Under the pieces are notes generated by a model. It saw only the letters and a list, made by a program, of their open reading frames with translations. It did no database searches and was not told the origin of the DNA. The position numbers and the translations under genes were made by a program. Shown piece by piece: positions 16,704-26,030 of a DNA stretch of 64,000 bases. The DNA is taken from the NCBI GenBank assembly GCA_964511945.1, contig CAZEHO010000002.1, forward strand, positions 332,783-396,782, written 5' to 3'. This stretch comes from CAZEHO01 sp964511945. GTDB lineage: Bacteria; Actinomycetota; Acidimicrobiia; Spongiisociales; UBA11373. Position 1 is the first letter of the stretch; each line of letters opens with the position of its first letter.

Positions 16704-17783
16704 ATGGGCCCGATCGAGCGCGCCTACGGCTTCGATCCAGGCGCATCCGACGTCGATCCCGACGACGACGACGCCATCCCGACCTACCCGGCGCCGACGG
16801 CAGTTCCGGATGCCGAACCCGACGCTCCGCCGCAGCCCCTTGGTGCCGAAGTTCTCACCCGGCTCAATTCGGAGGCGGTCGATCCGGCCGACCTCGAAGC
16901 TGCCGGACCCGCCACCCTGAGCCGGCTGCTCGCCGTCGAAACCCGCCCAGACAGGTTTCAACGACTGCTTCGCACCTGGATCGGCAAGATCAACGAAGCC
17001 GTCCAGATGGGTGACATCGAGGGTGTCGTTCGATGGATGGACGTAGTTCTCGGCGACCTCGAGGTCGAGGACGAACTCGCGCAGTCTCGCGACAACGCGG
17101 TCGGCGAGCTCACTTCCCCGGTGTTCCTCGAGGCCACGGTGGTCGCGTTGGTCGACCGTGCCGACGCCGACCTGGCGGCTGCGGTCCTCAAGGGCCTCGG
17201 GTCCCGGGCGATCGACACGCTGGTCGAATGGATGGCGATCGACGATCCCCCGGTATCACGCCGGCACATCGTTGGCCTACTCGCGATGGCAGGGCGTTTC
17301 GACGTGCGGTCGCTGGCACTCCGGCTCAATGACGAGCGCTGGTTCATCGTGCGCAACGTGGCCATCTCCCTCGGGAAGACGGGCCGGCCGCAGGCGGTCG
17401 AGCCGCTCCTGTCGGCCGTCGATCACAATGACGACCGGGTGCGGGTCGAGGTGCTCAGGGCGTTGTCGGCACTACAGGGTGACGAGGCGGTCTATCTGCT
17501 CCTCGAAGCCCTCGGCGATTCCAGCCGGCGAGTGCGCCAGGCCGTGGTGTCGCTGCTTCGGGCTTCGCCGAGCCGTCTGATCGTCGGTGGTCTCGTCGAT
17601 GTGATCGAGTCGGGCATCGTGGGTTCGGAAGAGGCCGCCGGACTGGTCGACCTGATCGCCGAACGTCGCGATGACGATGTGGTCCCCTCACTCGAGCGGC
17701 TGGCCGAAGGCCGCTTCGCAATCGGCGCCCGCAGGGCGGCCCGTGACGCTGCCCGGAAGGCGCTGATCAAGAGGGCATCGTGA
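16704..17783 (+). CDS. HEAT-repeat protein
   Basis: 359 residues. An acidic, Pro-rich N-terminus (about 1-45) is followed by helical repeats. From about residue 205 there are clear HEAT-type units such as NDERWFIVRNVAISLGKTG, HNDDRVRVEVLRALSAL and GDSSRRVRQAVVSLLRAS. No catalytic motif or signal peptide, so probably a cytoplasmic scaffold. Its stop overlaps the start of the HD-GYP gene (GTGA), suggesting the two products form a complex. Confidence 0.75.
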   Translation: MGPIERAYGFDPGASDVDPDDDDAIPTYPAPTAVPDAEPDAPPQPLGAEVLTRLNSEAVDPADLEAAGPATLSRLLAVETRPDRFQRLLRTWIGKINEAVQMGDIEGVVRWMDVVLGDLEVEDELAQSRDNAVGELTSPVFLEATVVALVDRADADLAAAVLKGLGSRAIDTLVEWMAIDDPPVSRRHIVGLLAMAGRFDVRSLALRLNDERWFIVRNVAISLGKTGRPQAVEPLLSAVDHNDDRVRVEVLRALSALQGDEAVYLLLEALGDSSRRVRQAVVSLLRASPSRLIVGGLVDVIESGIVGSEEAAGLVDLIAERRDDDVVPSLERLAEGRFAIGARRAARDAARKALIKRAS

Positions 17784-19090
17784 GCGAGTTTCGCGGCCGC
17801 TCGTTCCTGCGGACGCTCTTTCACGCGGTCCGCCGCTATCAGCTGTCGGCCGGCGGGCCCAATCCGCGCGAACTCGCAGACCTCAAACAGGCGGCTGAAC
17901 TCGCTGCTTCCGGCACCGCCGAAACGGTGCTGACGATCGAGGGGGATGCGTTCTTCTTGGGTGAGCGGATGCTGCAGCACGCGTCGGTCGAGTTCAACGG
18001 CCTGCTGCGTGGCATGCAGGAGCGCGAGATCGACTCGGTCACACTGCTCGACGGGGTCTCGACGGACGACCTGGGTCATTTCGCCTGTGTGATCGCCGGC
18101 AAGACCGACGAGCCGGCAACCCGGGGCGGCGTTCGGGTCAACGAGCGGCCGCTGCCGCAGTGGCGTCTCCACCGTCTGGCCACTCTTGATGTGCGGGAGG
18201 CCTACTCCAATGCCCTCGACACGCTTCGGCGCTTCGGCGGCGGCCTGGCACTCGACCTCGGAGCCGCGTTCCGCGCGGTCGACCGCTTCGTCGGCGGAAG
18301 CGAGGCGACCAGGCGTGCATCGCTGCTCCTCGCCGGGGTACACAATCTCGATGAGGTTGTTGCCTATCACTCGGTCAATGTGTGCCTGCTCTCGCTGGCG
18401 TTGGGGGACCGGATCGGTTTGACCGAGGAGCAGCAGCAGATGCTCGGTGTCGGGGCCCTGCTTCACGATGTTGGGCGGATCGCCCGTGCCGACGGAATCT
18501 CGGAACAGGACGACCGGCTCACTACCGAGGACTGGTCGGCCATCCGGATGCATCCGCAGGAAGGTGCCGCCGCCATCCTTGCCGCCACTCGACCGGGTGA
18601 CGAGGTCCTGGCACGGGTCGCGCTCGAACACCATTTGCGGCTCGACGGTGGAGGCTACCCGGAGCTTCCCGGCGTGACACCGCACCTGTATGCCCGGATC
18701 GTCTCGATCACCGATGTCTACGAGGCGATCGTGAGCGATCGGCCACACCGCCCGGGACGGACTCCCTCGGAAGCTCTTGCCATCATCCGCGGCGGGGCCG
18801 GCGAAGCACATGATCCGGAGCTGGTCGACGCCTTCCTCAACATGATGGGGACCCATCCGCCGGGATCGCTGGTTCGGCTTCCGGGCGGCGAAATCGCGAT
18901 GGTTATCCCGGCCGATCCGGGCCGGTTGGAGGCAGTCGTCATCCAGAACGCGGCCGGCGAAGACATCCACGACGGCGAGCGGTTCGCGCTCGATCCGGGC
19001 CGGATCGCTGATCTCGTCACCCCGACAGCTGTCGGGATCGATCCGGCGGCTCTGCTGGAGCAGGTCGCCGACGCGGTCCCCGTCCACTGA
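17780..19090 (+). CDS. HD-GYP domain protein (probable cyclic dinucleotide phosphodiesterase)
   Basis: 436 residues. The first 170 residues are helical and unassigned. The HD-GYP domain follows with His197, His229-Asp230 (LLHDVGR), His258 (MHPQEG), the HH...DGGGYP motif (about 284-294) and Asp312, the full metal-binding set. HD-GYP proteins hydrolyse c-di-GMP or cGAMP. The Glu after the HH pair is Leu here, a tolerated variation. No receiver domain; regulation may come through the N-terminal part or the coupled HEAT protein. It ends 57 bp before secA. Confidence 0.85.
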   Translation: MSEFRGRSFLRTLFHAVRRYQLSAGGPNPRELADLKQAAELAASGTAETVLTIEGDAFFLGERMLQHASVEFNGLLRGMQEREIDSVTLLDGVSTDDLGHFACVIAGKTDEPATRGGVRVNERPLPQWRLHRLATLDVREAYSNALDTLRRFGGGLALDLGAAFRAVDRFVGGSEATRRASLLLAGVHNLDEVVAYHSVNVCLLSLALGDRIGLTEEQQQMLGVGALLHDVGRIARADGISEQDDRLTTEDWSAIRMHPQEGAAAILAATRPGDEVLARVALEHHLRLDGGGYPELPGVTPHLYARIVSITDVYEAIVSDRPHRPGRTPSEALAIIRGGAGEAHDPELVDAFLNMMGTHPPGSLVRLPGGEIAMVIPADPGRLEAVVIQNAAGEDIHDGERFALDPGRIADLVTPTAVGIDPAALLEQVADAVPVH

Positions 19091-19132
19091 TCGGCCGCCC
19101 GACAAGCGTCTTCCGCTGATGCGGCGCGTCGA

Positions 19133-19138
19133 TATGAT
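19133..19138 (+). promoter_or_regulatory. -10 box of secA
   Basis: TATGAT, nine bases before ATG 19148; no ribosome-binding site. The -35 region (around TTCCGC at 19111) is weak. Confidence 0.5.
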
Positions 19139-19147
19139 GACCCCGCA

Positions 19148-21775
19148 ATGTCTCTCCTGAGCAAGGTCCTTCGCGCCGGCGAAGGCAAACGCATGAAGGA
19201 GCTCGAGGACCTCGTCGTAGAGGTCAACGCGCTCGAACCCAAAATCAAGCAGCTCGACGACGCCGCCCTGCGTGCCAAGACCGACGAGTTCCGCAGCCGT
19301 CTCGACGGCGGTGAGACCCTCGACGACATCGAGGCAGAAGCGTTTGCGGTGGTCCGCGAGGCGGCCTGGCGCGTCCTGGGCCAGCGCCACTTCGACGTGC
19401 AGGTGATCGGTGCCGGGGCATTGCACCGCGGCATGATCGCCGAGATGAAGACCGGTGAGGGCAAGACCCTCGTCTCCACGATGCCGGTCTACCTCAATGC
19501 CGTGAGCGGTTCTCCCGTCCACATCGTCACCGTCAACGACTACCTGGCCAAGCGGGACGCCGAGTGGATGGGTGACATCCACCGGTTCCTCGGGCTGGAC
19601 GTCGGACTCATCCAGGCCGACATGCTGCCCGAGGAGCGTCGCCCTGCGTACGAGGCCGATGTCACCTACGGCACGAACAACGAGTTCGGGTTCGACTACC
19701 TGCGCGACAACATGGCCATGAGTCCCGAGAACATGGTGCAGCGGGGCCATGCCTACGCCATCGTCGATGAGATCGACTCGATCCTGATCGATGAGGCGAG
19801 GACGCCGCTCATCATCAGCGGTCGCGTGTCCGACGTTGCGAAGTGGTACCGCGATTTCGCTCGTATTGCCGATCGCCTGTCTCGTGAGGATCACTACGAG
19901 GTCGACGAGGGCAAGCGCCAGGTCGTCACCACAGAAGAGGGCGTCTCCCGGGTCGAGCAGATCCTCGGGGTCGACAACCTCTATGACAACACCCACATCG
20001 ATCTGATCCACCACCTCGACGTCTCGCTGCGGGCCAAGGAGCTGTATGCCAAGGACGTCGATTACGTCGTTGGCAACGGCGAAGTGAAGATTGTCGACGA
20101 GTTCACCGGCCGCATCCTCGAGGGCCGGCGGTACTCCGAGGGTCTCCACCAAGGGATCGAGGCCAAAGAGGGCGTCCGGATCAAGGAAGAGAACCAGACC
20201 CTCGCAACGATCACGCTCCAGAACTACTTCCGGATGTACGACAAGCTTGCGGGGATGACCGGTACCGCCGCCACCGAGGCTGGCGAGTTCCGCGACATCT
20301 ACGGACTCGACGTGCTCGAGATTCCCACCAATGAGCCGATCGCGCGCGACGACAAGGCCGACCTCGTCTACATCAATGAGGACGCCAAGTACAACGCGGT
20401 CGCCGAGGACCTGATCCAGCGGCACAACGCCGGGCAGCCGGTGCTCGTCGGCACCGTGTCGATCGAGAAGTCGGAGCGGGTGTCGGCCGCATTGAAGCGC
20501 AGCGGCATCCCGCACGAGGTGCTCAACGCCAAGCAGCACGAGCGTGAGGCCGTGATCGTGGCCCAGGCCGGCCGGGTCGGGGCGGTCACCGTTGCCACCA
20601 ACATGGCCGGGCGCGGTGTCGACATCAGGCTCGGCGGCAATCCTGAAGAGCTGGCCCGTCTCGAGATGCGAAAGGTCGGCGTCGGACCGTCGGATCCGAC
20701 GTACGAGGAGCAGTATCGGGCGGCGTACGAGGCCGTGAAGTTGGAAACCGACGCCGAGCAAGAGAAGGTGCTCGCCGCCGGCGGCCTCTACGTGCTCGGC
20801 ACCGAGCGGCACGAATCCCGCCGGATCGACAACCAGCTGCGGGGCCGCTCCGGCCGCCAGGGTGACCCCGGCGAATCGCGCTTCTATCTGTCGCTCGAGG
20901 ACGACCTGATGCGGCGCTTCGCGAGTGATCGGGTGCAGTCGATCATGTCTCGCTTGAAGATCCCGGAGGACGTTCCAATCGAAGCCAAGATGGTCACGCG
21001 TTCGATCGAGCGAGCCCAGAGCCAGGTGGAGTCGCAGAACTTCGAGATCCGCAAGAACGTTCTGAAGTACGACGAGGTGATGAACCGCCAGCGCGAGGTG
21101 ATCTACGCCTGGCGGAGCACCGTGCTCACCGGCAAGGACACCGAGGAACTGGTCCGGGAGTGGATCGACGAGGTCATCGACGACGAGGTCCGGCTCGGTA
21201 TCAGCGACGACATCTCACCCTCCGAGTGGGATTGGGACGACCTGCTGCTGCGGCTCACCCAGATCTATCCGAGCAAACTCAGTGCTGCCGGAGTGATGGG
21301 TGCCGGCATCAACGTCGACGAGGTGATCGACCGGTTCGCCACCGAGGCCCAGGATTACTACGGAGCGCGGGAGCAGGAGTTCGGAGCGGAACTGCTCCGC
21401 AAACTCGAGCGGTCGGTGGTTCTCTCGATCGTCGACACCAAGTGGCGGGAGCATCTGGCCGAGATGGACTACCTCCGCTCCGGAGTCGGTCTGCGGGCGA
21501 TGGGCCAGCGAGATCCGCTCGTCGAGTATCAGCGTGAGGCGTACGACATGTTCTCCGACATGATCGCTTCGCTGAAGCGGGATTCGGTGCGGTACATGTT
21601 CCATGCCCAGATCGTCGAACAGCCGAAAAAGCCCGACCCCGTCGTCCGGCTGCAGGGCACCGGCGGCGCCGCGCTGAAGCGCCAGGCCGATGCCGGCGAC
21701 AAGGTCGGACGCAACGCTCCGTGCCCGTGCGGGAGCGGCAAGAAGTACAAGAAGTGCCACGGGGCGGTTGCCTGA
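19148..21775 (+). CDS. secA: Preprotein translocase ATPase SecA
   Basis: 875 residues, full length. Motor domain with MKTGEGKTLVSTMPVYLNA (Walker A, about 97-110), VDEIDSILIDEARTPLIIS (Walker B), the preprotein cross-linking region, NMAGRGVDIRLGGNPEEL, GRSGRQGDPGESRFYLSLED and the helical scaffold; the C-terminus carries the zinc SEC-C motif CPCGSGKKYKKCHG. Drives post-translational export through SecYEG at the cytoplasmic membrane. ATG 19148 has no Shine-Dalgarno but a TATGAT box nine bases upstream. Confidence 0.97.
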   Translation: MSLLSKVLRAGEGKRMKELEDLVVEVNALEPKIKQLDDAALRAKTDEFRSRLDGGETLDDIEAEAFAVVREAAWRVLGQRHFDVQVIGAGALHRGMIAEMKTGEGKTLVSTMPVYLNAVSGSPVHIVTVNDYLAKRDAEWMGDIHRFLGLDVGLIQADMLPEERRPAYEADVTYGTNNEFGFDYLRDNMAMSPENMVQRGHAYAIVDEIDSILIDEARTPLIISGRVSDVAKWYRDFARIADRLSREDHYEVDEGKRQVVTTEEGVSRVEQILGVDNLYDNTHIDLIHHLDVSLRAKELYAKDVDYVVGNGEVKIVDEFTGRILEGRRYSEGLHQGIEAKEGVRIKEENQTLATITLQNYFRMYDKLAGMTGTAATEAGEFRDIYGLDVLEIPTNEPIARDDKADLVYINEDAKYNAVAEDLIQRHNAGQPVLVGTVSIEKSERVSAALKRSGIPHEVLNAKQHEREAVIVAQAGRVGAVTVATNMAGRGVDIRLGGNPEELARLEMRKVGVGPSDPTYEEQYRAAYEAVKLETDAEQEKVLAAGGLYVLGTERHESRRIDNQLRGRSGRQGDPGESRFYLSLEDDLMRRFASDRVQSIMSRLKIPEDVPIEAKMVTRSIERAQSQVESQNFEIRKNVLKYDEVMNRQREVIYAWRSTVLTGKDTEELVREWIDEVIDDEVRLGISDDISPSEWDWDDLLLRLTQIYPSKLSAAGVMGAGINVDEVIDRFATEAQDYYGAREQEFGAELLRKLERSVVLSIVDTKWREHLAEMDYLRSGVGLRAMGQRDPLVEYQREAYDMFSDMIASLKRDSVRYMFHAQIVEQPKKPDPVVRLQGTGGAALKRQADAGDKVGRNAPCPCGSGKKYKKCHGAVA

Positions 21776-21786
21776 CCGGCACCGGC

Positions 21787-21792
21787 TACGCT
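21787..21792 (+). promoter_or_regulatory. -10 box of prfB
   Basis: TACGCT, ten bases before ATG 21803; no ribosome-binding site between. Confidence 0.4.
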
Positions 21793-21802
21793 CACGAATC
21801 TC

Positions 21803-22916
21803 ATGGATCAAGACCCCCGAGCGGTGATTGCAGACCTTCAGGCGCGGCTCGACGACGCCCGGAGGTTCCTTTGACGTCGAAGCCAAGCGGGTAGCTCTCG
21901 AGGAGCTCCGGGAGCAGGCGTCTGCCCCCGATCTGTGGGACGACCAGGAACGAGCCCTCGAGGTGACGCGCGCCCTGAGCCGCACCGAGGGGATCATCGA
22001 CAAGGTCGATCGGCTCGGGTCGAGCCTCGATGATGCGCTCGAGTTGCTGGAGTTGGCCGAAGCCGAAGAGGACGACTCCACCACCGCCGAGGTGATCGCC
22101 GATCTCGAGGCCACGGAGGTCGAGCTCTCCGACCTCGAACGCGAGAGCCTGTTCTTCGGGGAGTACGACGACCGCACCGCGATCGTCTCGGTCCACGCCG
22201 GGGCCGGCGGTGTCGATGCCGCCGATTGGGCGGAGATCCTGTTCCGGATGTACCTGCGGTATCTGGAGCGGCGCGGTTTCCAGGTCGAAGTCGACGAGAT
22301 CCTGCCCGCCGAGGAAGCCGGGATCCGCTCGGCAACCCTCACGGTACGGGGCGAACATGCCTACGGGATCCTGGAATCGGAGCGAGGGGTGCACCGCCTG
22401 GTGCGGATCAGCCCGTTCGACGCCAACGCCCGGCGTCACACCTCGTTTGCCGGGGTTGATGTGATTCCTGAAGTCGAGGTCGCCGAGGTCGAGATCAACC
22501 CCGACGATCTGCGGATCGAGACTTTCCGGGCTCAGGGCGCCGGAGGCCAGCACGTCAATACGACGGATTCCGCGGTTCGGATCACCCACCTGCCGACCAA
22601 CGTCGTCGTGGCCTGCCAGGCGGAGCGTTCGCAGCTCCAGAACCGGAACCGGGCCATGGCGCTACTCGCCGCTCGCCTCGCCGAACTCGCTCGCCAGCAG
22701 CAGATGGCCGAGATCGATGACATTCGTGGAGATCAGGGGGAGGCAGCCTGGGGCCGGCAGATCAGGTCGTACGTGATGCAGCCCTACCAGTTGGTGAAGG
22801 ATCTTCGGACCAACCTCGAGGTCGGAAACATCCAGGGTGTGCTCGACGGTGATCTCGAGTCGTTCTCCGACGCCTACCTCCAGTGGCGCAGGGAGAACCA
22901 GGAGGCCGCCGGCTAG
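21803..22916 (+). CDS. prfB: Peptide chain release factor 2 with programmed +1 frameshift
   Basis: RF2 recognises UGA/UAA and triggers peptide release. ATG 21803 opens a 23-codon frame that stops at TGA 21872-21874; the rest (21873-22916) is in the +1 frame. Joining them gives 370 residues. The tripeptide anticodon SPF is present (ISPFDANARRHTSF) and the catalytic GGQ lies in GAGGQHVNTTDSAVRITH. The shift site has GGAGG three bases before CTT TGA C, the classical autoregulatory design: low RF2 lets ribosomes shift and make more. ATG 21803 has no ribosome-binding site and follows TACGCT by ten bases. Confidence 0.95.
21861..21875 (+). promoter_or_regulatory. prfB programmed frameshift signal
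   Basis: GGAGG (internal Shine-Dalgarno, 21861-21865), TTC, then slippery CTT (21869-21871) and in-frame TGA followed by C (21872-21875). The ribosome slips from CTT to TTT and continues in the +1 frame when RF2 is scarce. Confidence 0.93.
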
Positions 22917-23410
22917 GCCGTGAACGTGCCCGGACGGGGTTGGAGCTCCGAAGCGGCGTATCCGTCATTCCACGGGAATCTCCCTTCCGTGTCGTCGTAG
23001 CTGAGCTGGAGCACCGGGACCGAGTGCTCCGCCGGGCGCTGGTAAAAGCCGTTGGCCCAGAGCACGATGTCTCCGGGATTGGGAACCTGCTCGGGGATGA
23101 TGCGATGAGGCCACTCCGCGAACGTGATGAGCTCGCCTGGCATCAGGTCCTCGCCCGACCGGACTCGTTCGCCGAGCGCGTTGATGACTCCTGCAGCCGT
23201 GTTCGGATCGACACCGATGATTAGCAACTCGGGATGGCCGAGTCCGAACAGCCCGGTCGTGTAGGCAAATGCCGGCTGGTCGTCGGGGCCGCACTCGCAG
23301 CCGGGCACGCTGCAGGCACTTCCGCCGATGTAGTGGATGACCCATCCGCGCTCGCGGATCGTGTCGCGGATGTGGGCGTGCTGTTGGTCGAGCCAGGCTT
23401 CTGTATCCAT
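22913..23410 (-). CDS. DUF4262 domain protein
   Basis: 165 residues from ATG 23410. Features typical of DUF4262: HYIGGSACSVPGCECGPDDQ near the start, then FAYTTGLFGLGHPELLIIG and a C-terminal PVLQLSYDDTEGRFPW. The function of the family is unknown. Its stop overlaps the prfB stop convergently by four bases. The upstream frame continues into the HNH gene region but only as an antisense-frame shadow. Confidence 0.8.
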   Translation of the reverse strand: MDTEAWLDQQHAHIRDTIRERGWVIHYIGGSACSVPGCECGPDDQPAFAYTTGLFGLGHPELLIIGVDPNTAAGVINALGERVRSGEDLMPGELITFAEWPHRIIPEQVPNPGDIVLWANGFYQRPAEHSVPVLQLSYDDTEGRFPWNDGYAASELQPRPGTFTA

Positions 23411-23459
23411 GGTGGGTTCCTTGCGGTCGATGGGGTGTCCTCCCGTGGTGGTGGTGTCG

Positions 23460-24686
23460 CTATGGGGGTTTGCTGCTGGTGGTGTAGTGGTGTCCGAGTG
23501 GGCTGGTCCAGCGGTAGTCCCCGTTGGGGAGCCGTTGGTAGGTCCATCCGATGCGGTGCCGGGCGATGTGGTGGTGGTGCCGGCACAGGGGTGCAAGTTC
23601 TCGGGTTGAGGTTCGGTGGTGCCGGGCCCATTCCCTGCGGTGGTCGAGGTCGGATTGGGTGGCTGGCATGCGGCATCCGGGGAACACACAGCGGCGGTCC
23701 CGGGCAGTGACCGTGCGGCGTTGGGAGGTGGTGGGTCTGCGTCGGGTGGTCCCGTCATGGATCGGTTGGCCGGTTTCGGGGTTGGTGATGGTGAACCGCC
23801 ATTCCCCATCCACCTGTGCTTGTGCGACTTGGCGGGCGATGTCTGCGATCACCGGCCCGTAGCCAGCCAGCTCGCCCGGTGACTCTGACAACTCGGTGAG
23901 GGTGTTGAGATCGACGGTCAGCTCGACGACCCCACCCCTGCCGGAGCTGCTGGTGGCTTCTCCGGTGATGAGATCGAGAAACACGTCTGCTCGGAGCTGA
24001 TCGATAGGGCGGGCGTCACCCTCACGGTTCAACGCTTTGGCGAGGGTGTCGATGTGAACGGCGGCAGCAACAGCCTTATCTGCAGAGAGATCGATACCGC
24101 TCAAGGTGGCGGTGCCATCGGGACCGGCCTCCAACACAACCCTGCGTTGATCGACCGCCTGGTCATACCGCTGCTGGGCGGTGTCGGGGTTAGCTTGGAT
24201 GCAGAGACGCCGCAACCTGGCGGCGAGCTGCCCGGTCGTCAGACCCGCAGCGTCCTCAATCACCGTGTCCGCGACTGAACGGGCGGTGGCCTCATCGAGA
24301 TGCGAGAGGTTGTCTGCGATCACCCGGGCCCGCCGCTGGTCGATAGAGCCCTTCAGCAGTGCATTCCACACCGGTGGCAACCTGCGCTTCAGACTCAGCG
24401 CGAGGTCCACTTCCCGTTCGGCAGCGCGGCGGGTGAGATGCAACGCAGCCCCGATCTCAATCGAGGTCGCCTGCCAGGCGAGTTCGGGATCGTCAGGGAA
24501 CATGACCTCCATGCGGTCGGACACTGCTGAGATCACCGCATAGACCTGGGCCTGGTGACGGGATGCCATCCGTTGATGGGCCTGCAGCACCGCAATGAGG
24601 TCGTGGCCGGAGAGTTGATCGAGGTCGGTAGCCGCAGATGCTTCGCTGAGGGGAGCACCGGGGTTCAGTCCATCAACCTCGAACAT
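23460..24686 (-). CDS. DUF222/13E12-type HNH endonuclease
   Basis: 408 residues from ATG 24686. The N-terminal two-thirds match the actinobacterial DUF222 (13E12 repeat) pattern, with ATARSVADTVIEDAAGLTTGQ and a DLSADKAVAAAVHIDTLAKAL region. The C-terminal HNH motif reads CVFPGCRMPATQSDLDHRREW, then LCRHHHHIARH, with Cys pairs and HH residues intact. Such genes occur in many paralogous copies in Actinobacteria and behave like mobile or selfish nucleases, but no inverted repeats are visible here. Another start at 24800 is possible but lacks family-like sequence. Confidence 0.88.
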   Translation of the reverse strand: MFEVDGLNPGAPLSEASAATDLDQLSGHDLIAVLQAHQRMASRHQAQVYAVISAVSDRMEVMFPDDPELAWQATSIEIGAALHLTRRAAEREVDLALSLKRRLPPVWNALLKGSIDQRRARVIADNLSHLDEATARSVADTVIEDAAGLTTGQLAARLRRLCIQANPDTAQQRYDQAVDQRRVVLEAGPDGTATLSGIDLSADKAVAAAVHIDTLAKALNREGDARPIDQLRADVFLDLITGEATSSSGRGGVVELTVDLNTLTELSESPGELAGYGPVIADIARQVAQAQVDGEWRFTITNPETGQPIHDGTTRRRPTTSQRRTVTARDRRCVFPGCRMPATQSDLDHRREWARHHRTSTRELAPLCRHHHHIARHRIGWTYQRLPNGDYRWTSPLGHHYTTSSKPP

Positions 24687-24872
24687 ACGTTCGATTGTGC
24701 CTGCCGGGTACGACAGAAATGGCGGGTCGATCACCCGGTCCAGTCGACCCTGAGTTCCCCGCCCGACGGAGGGAGCGATCCGAGCGGACCGAACGCTCAT
24801 CGAGCCCGGCGACTCGACGCCGAAAGGCGATGATCCGGTCCCTGGTGAGCTCGAGGGCAGTTCCCGTCATCC

Positions 24873-25187
24873 CTATGTCACCGCCTGGAGGATCCACAGC
24901 AGCCCCAGCCCGACCGCCGTGGTGAGCACCACATTGCGGGTTCTCCATGCCACCAGACCTGCCGCCAGCCCGGCGAACAGCCGCAGGTTGTCGAGGCCGA
25001 AGTCGACCTGACCCTCGGGGCGAACGATTGCGGGGAGCACCAGCGCGGCCAGCACTGCCGGTGCGATGTACTCCAGTGCCCTGGTGAGCGCCGGAGGCAA
25101 CTGGCGGTCGCCGAGCAGGCCGATGAACGACAGCCGGGACAGGTAGGTCCCGATCCCGATCCCCAGCACGATGAGCACGTTGGTCAT
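24873..25187 (-). CDS. azlD: AzlD-family branched-chain amino acid exporter subunit
   Basis: 104 residues, four hydrophobic helices, beginning MTNVLIVLGIGIGTYLSRLSF, with the typical LEYIAPAVLAALVLPAI segment. AzlD works with AzlC to export branched-chain amino acids or analogues. Its ATG overlaps the azlC stop (ATGA). Confidence 0.88.
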   Translation of the reverse strand: MTNVLIVLGIGIGTYLSRLSFIGLLGDRQLPPALTRALEYIAPAVLAALVLPAIVRPEGQVDFGLDNLRLFAGLAAGLVAWRTRNVVLTTAVGLGLLWILQAVT

Positions 25188-25876
25188 GCGAACCTCCGGA
25201 CGGCGACGCCGGCGACGATGCCGGCAGCCGTGGCCACCATCAGTCCGAGGTTCCACGGCATGTCGGCGGCGACGACGGCAACAACTCCGCCGACGACGGC
25301 GGCGGCCAGGGACGGACGATCGCGCACCGACGGGGTGAGGAGGGCAAGGAACACCAGCGGAACGGCGAAATCGAGCGACCAGCTCGTGGGGATCTGGGCC
25401 CCGACCAGCACCCCGGTTCCGACCGACAGCTGCCATGGAACCCAGAGCCCGATGCCGACCCCGAGGAAGTGCCAGCGCCGGTACGCCGGATCCGTCTCGG
25501 TCTCCCAGTGCGTGGCCGACAGCACGAATGCCTGGTCCGTCAGCAGGTACGGCAACCCGAGCCGCCACGCCCGCGGGAACGGCCGGAAGTAGTCCGCCAG
25601 GGCGGCGCTGTACATCATGTGGCGCGAGTTGATGACCAGGCCGGTGGCGGCGACCACCACGGCTGCGGCACCTTGATCGATCAGTTCGACGGCTGCCAGC
25701 TGGGCGGCGCCGCCGAAGATGATGATCGACGTGAGGTAGCCGAGGAGGCCGCCGATCTCCGACCCGGACGCGGTGACCCCGAGGATCAGCCCGAAGGGGA
25801 CGATCCCGAGCAACAGCGGCACCATCGCCAGGAGGCCGGTGCGGATGCCGCGGCGGGCAACACTCGGTTCGGTCAT
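25184..25876 (-). CDS. azlC: AzlC-family branched-chain amino acid exporter subunit
   Basis: 230 residues with several TM helices; LLLGIVPFGLILGVTA, IIIFGGAAQLAAVELI and TGLVINSRHMMYSAALA are AzlC hallmarks. Forms a pair with AzlD. Start ATG 25876. No regulator is adjacent; leuA lies 14 kb away. Confidence 0.9.
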   Translation of the reverse strand: MTEPSVARRGIRTGLLAMVPLLLGIVPFGLILGVTASGSEIGGLLGYLTSIIIFGGAAQLAAVELIDQGAAAVVVAATGLVINSRHMMYSAALADYFRPFPRAWRLGLPYLLTDQAFVLSATHWETETDPAYRRWHFLGVGIGLWVPWQLSVGTGVLVGAQIPTSWSLDFAVPLVFLALLTPSVRDRPSLAAAVVGGVVAVVAADMPWNLGLMVATAAGIVAGVAVRRFA

Positions 25877-25925
25877 GACGCTCCGGTCGGCGGAGTCCGG
25901 AACGTTACCGGGGTGGGGGACCCCC

Positions 25926-26019
25926 TCCGCTCGCCGGCCTGCCGGCCGGCTCGCGCCTCCCCCGCTTCGCGAGAGAGGCAGACGTGGTTCTCCGCTCGCC
26001 GGCCTGCCGGCCGGCTCGC
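25926..26019. repeat. Two copies of a 29-bp GC-rich, self-complementary repeat
   Basis: The same 29 bp occurs at 25926-25954 and 25991-26019, 65 bp apart, containing GCCGGCCTGCCGGCCGGC, which can fold on itself. It lies between the 3' end of the Thr-rich lipoprotein gene and the start of azlC, both on the minus strand, so it may serve as a terminator or REP-like element. Nothing else is seen in 25877-26030. Confidence 0.6.
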
Positions 26020-26030
26020 AAGATCTGGGG

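Noticed and set aside
17492..20812. 1106-codon open frame on the minus strand
   Set aside because: It lies antisense to the HD-GYP and secA genes, whose protein motifs are unmistakable; long antisense frames are expected at this GC content.
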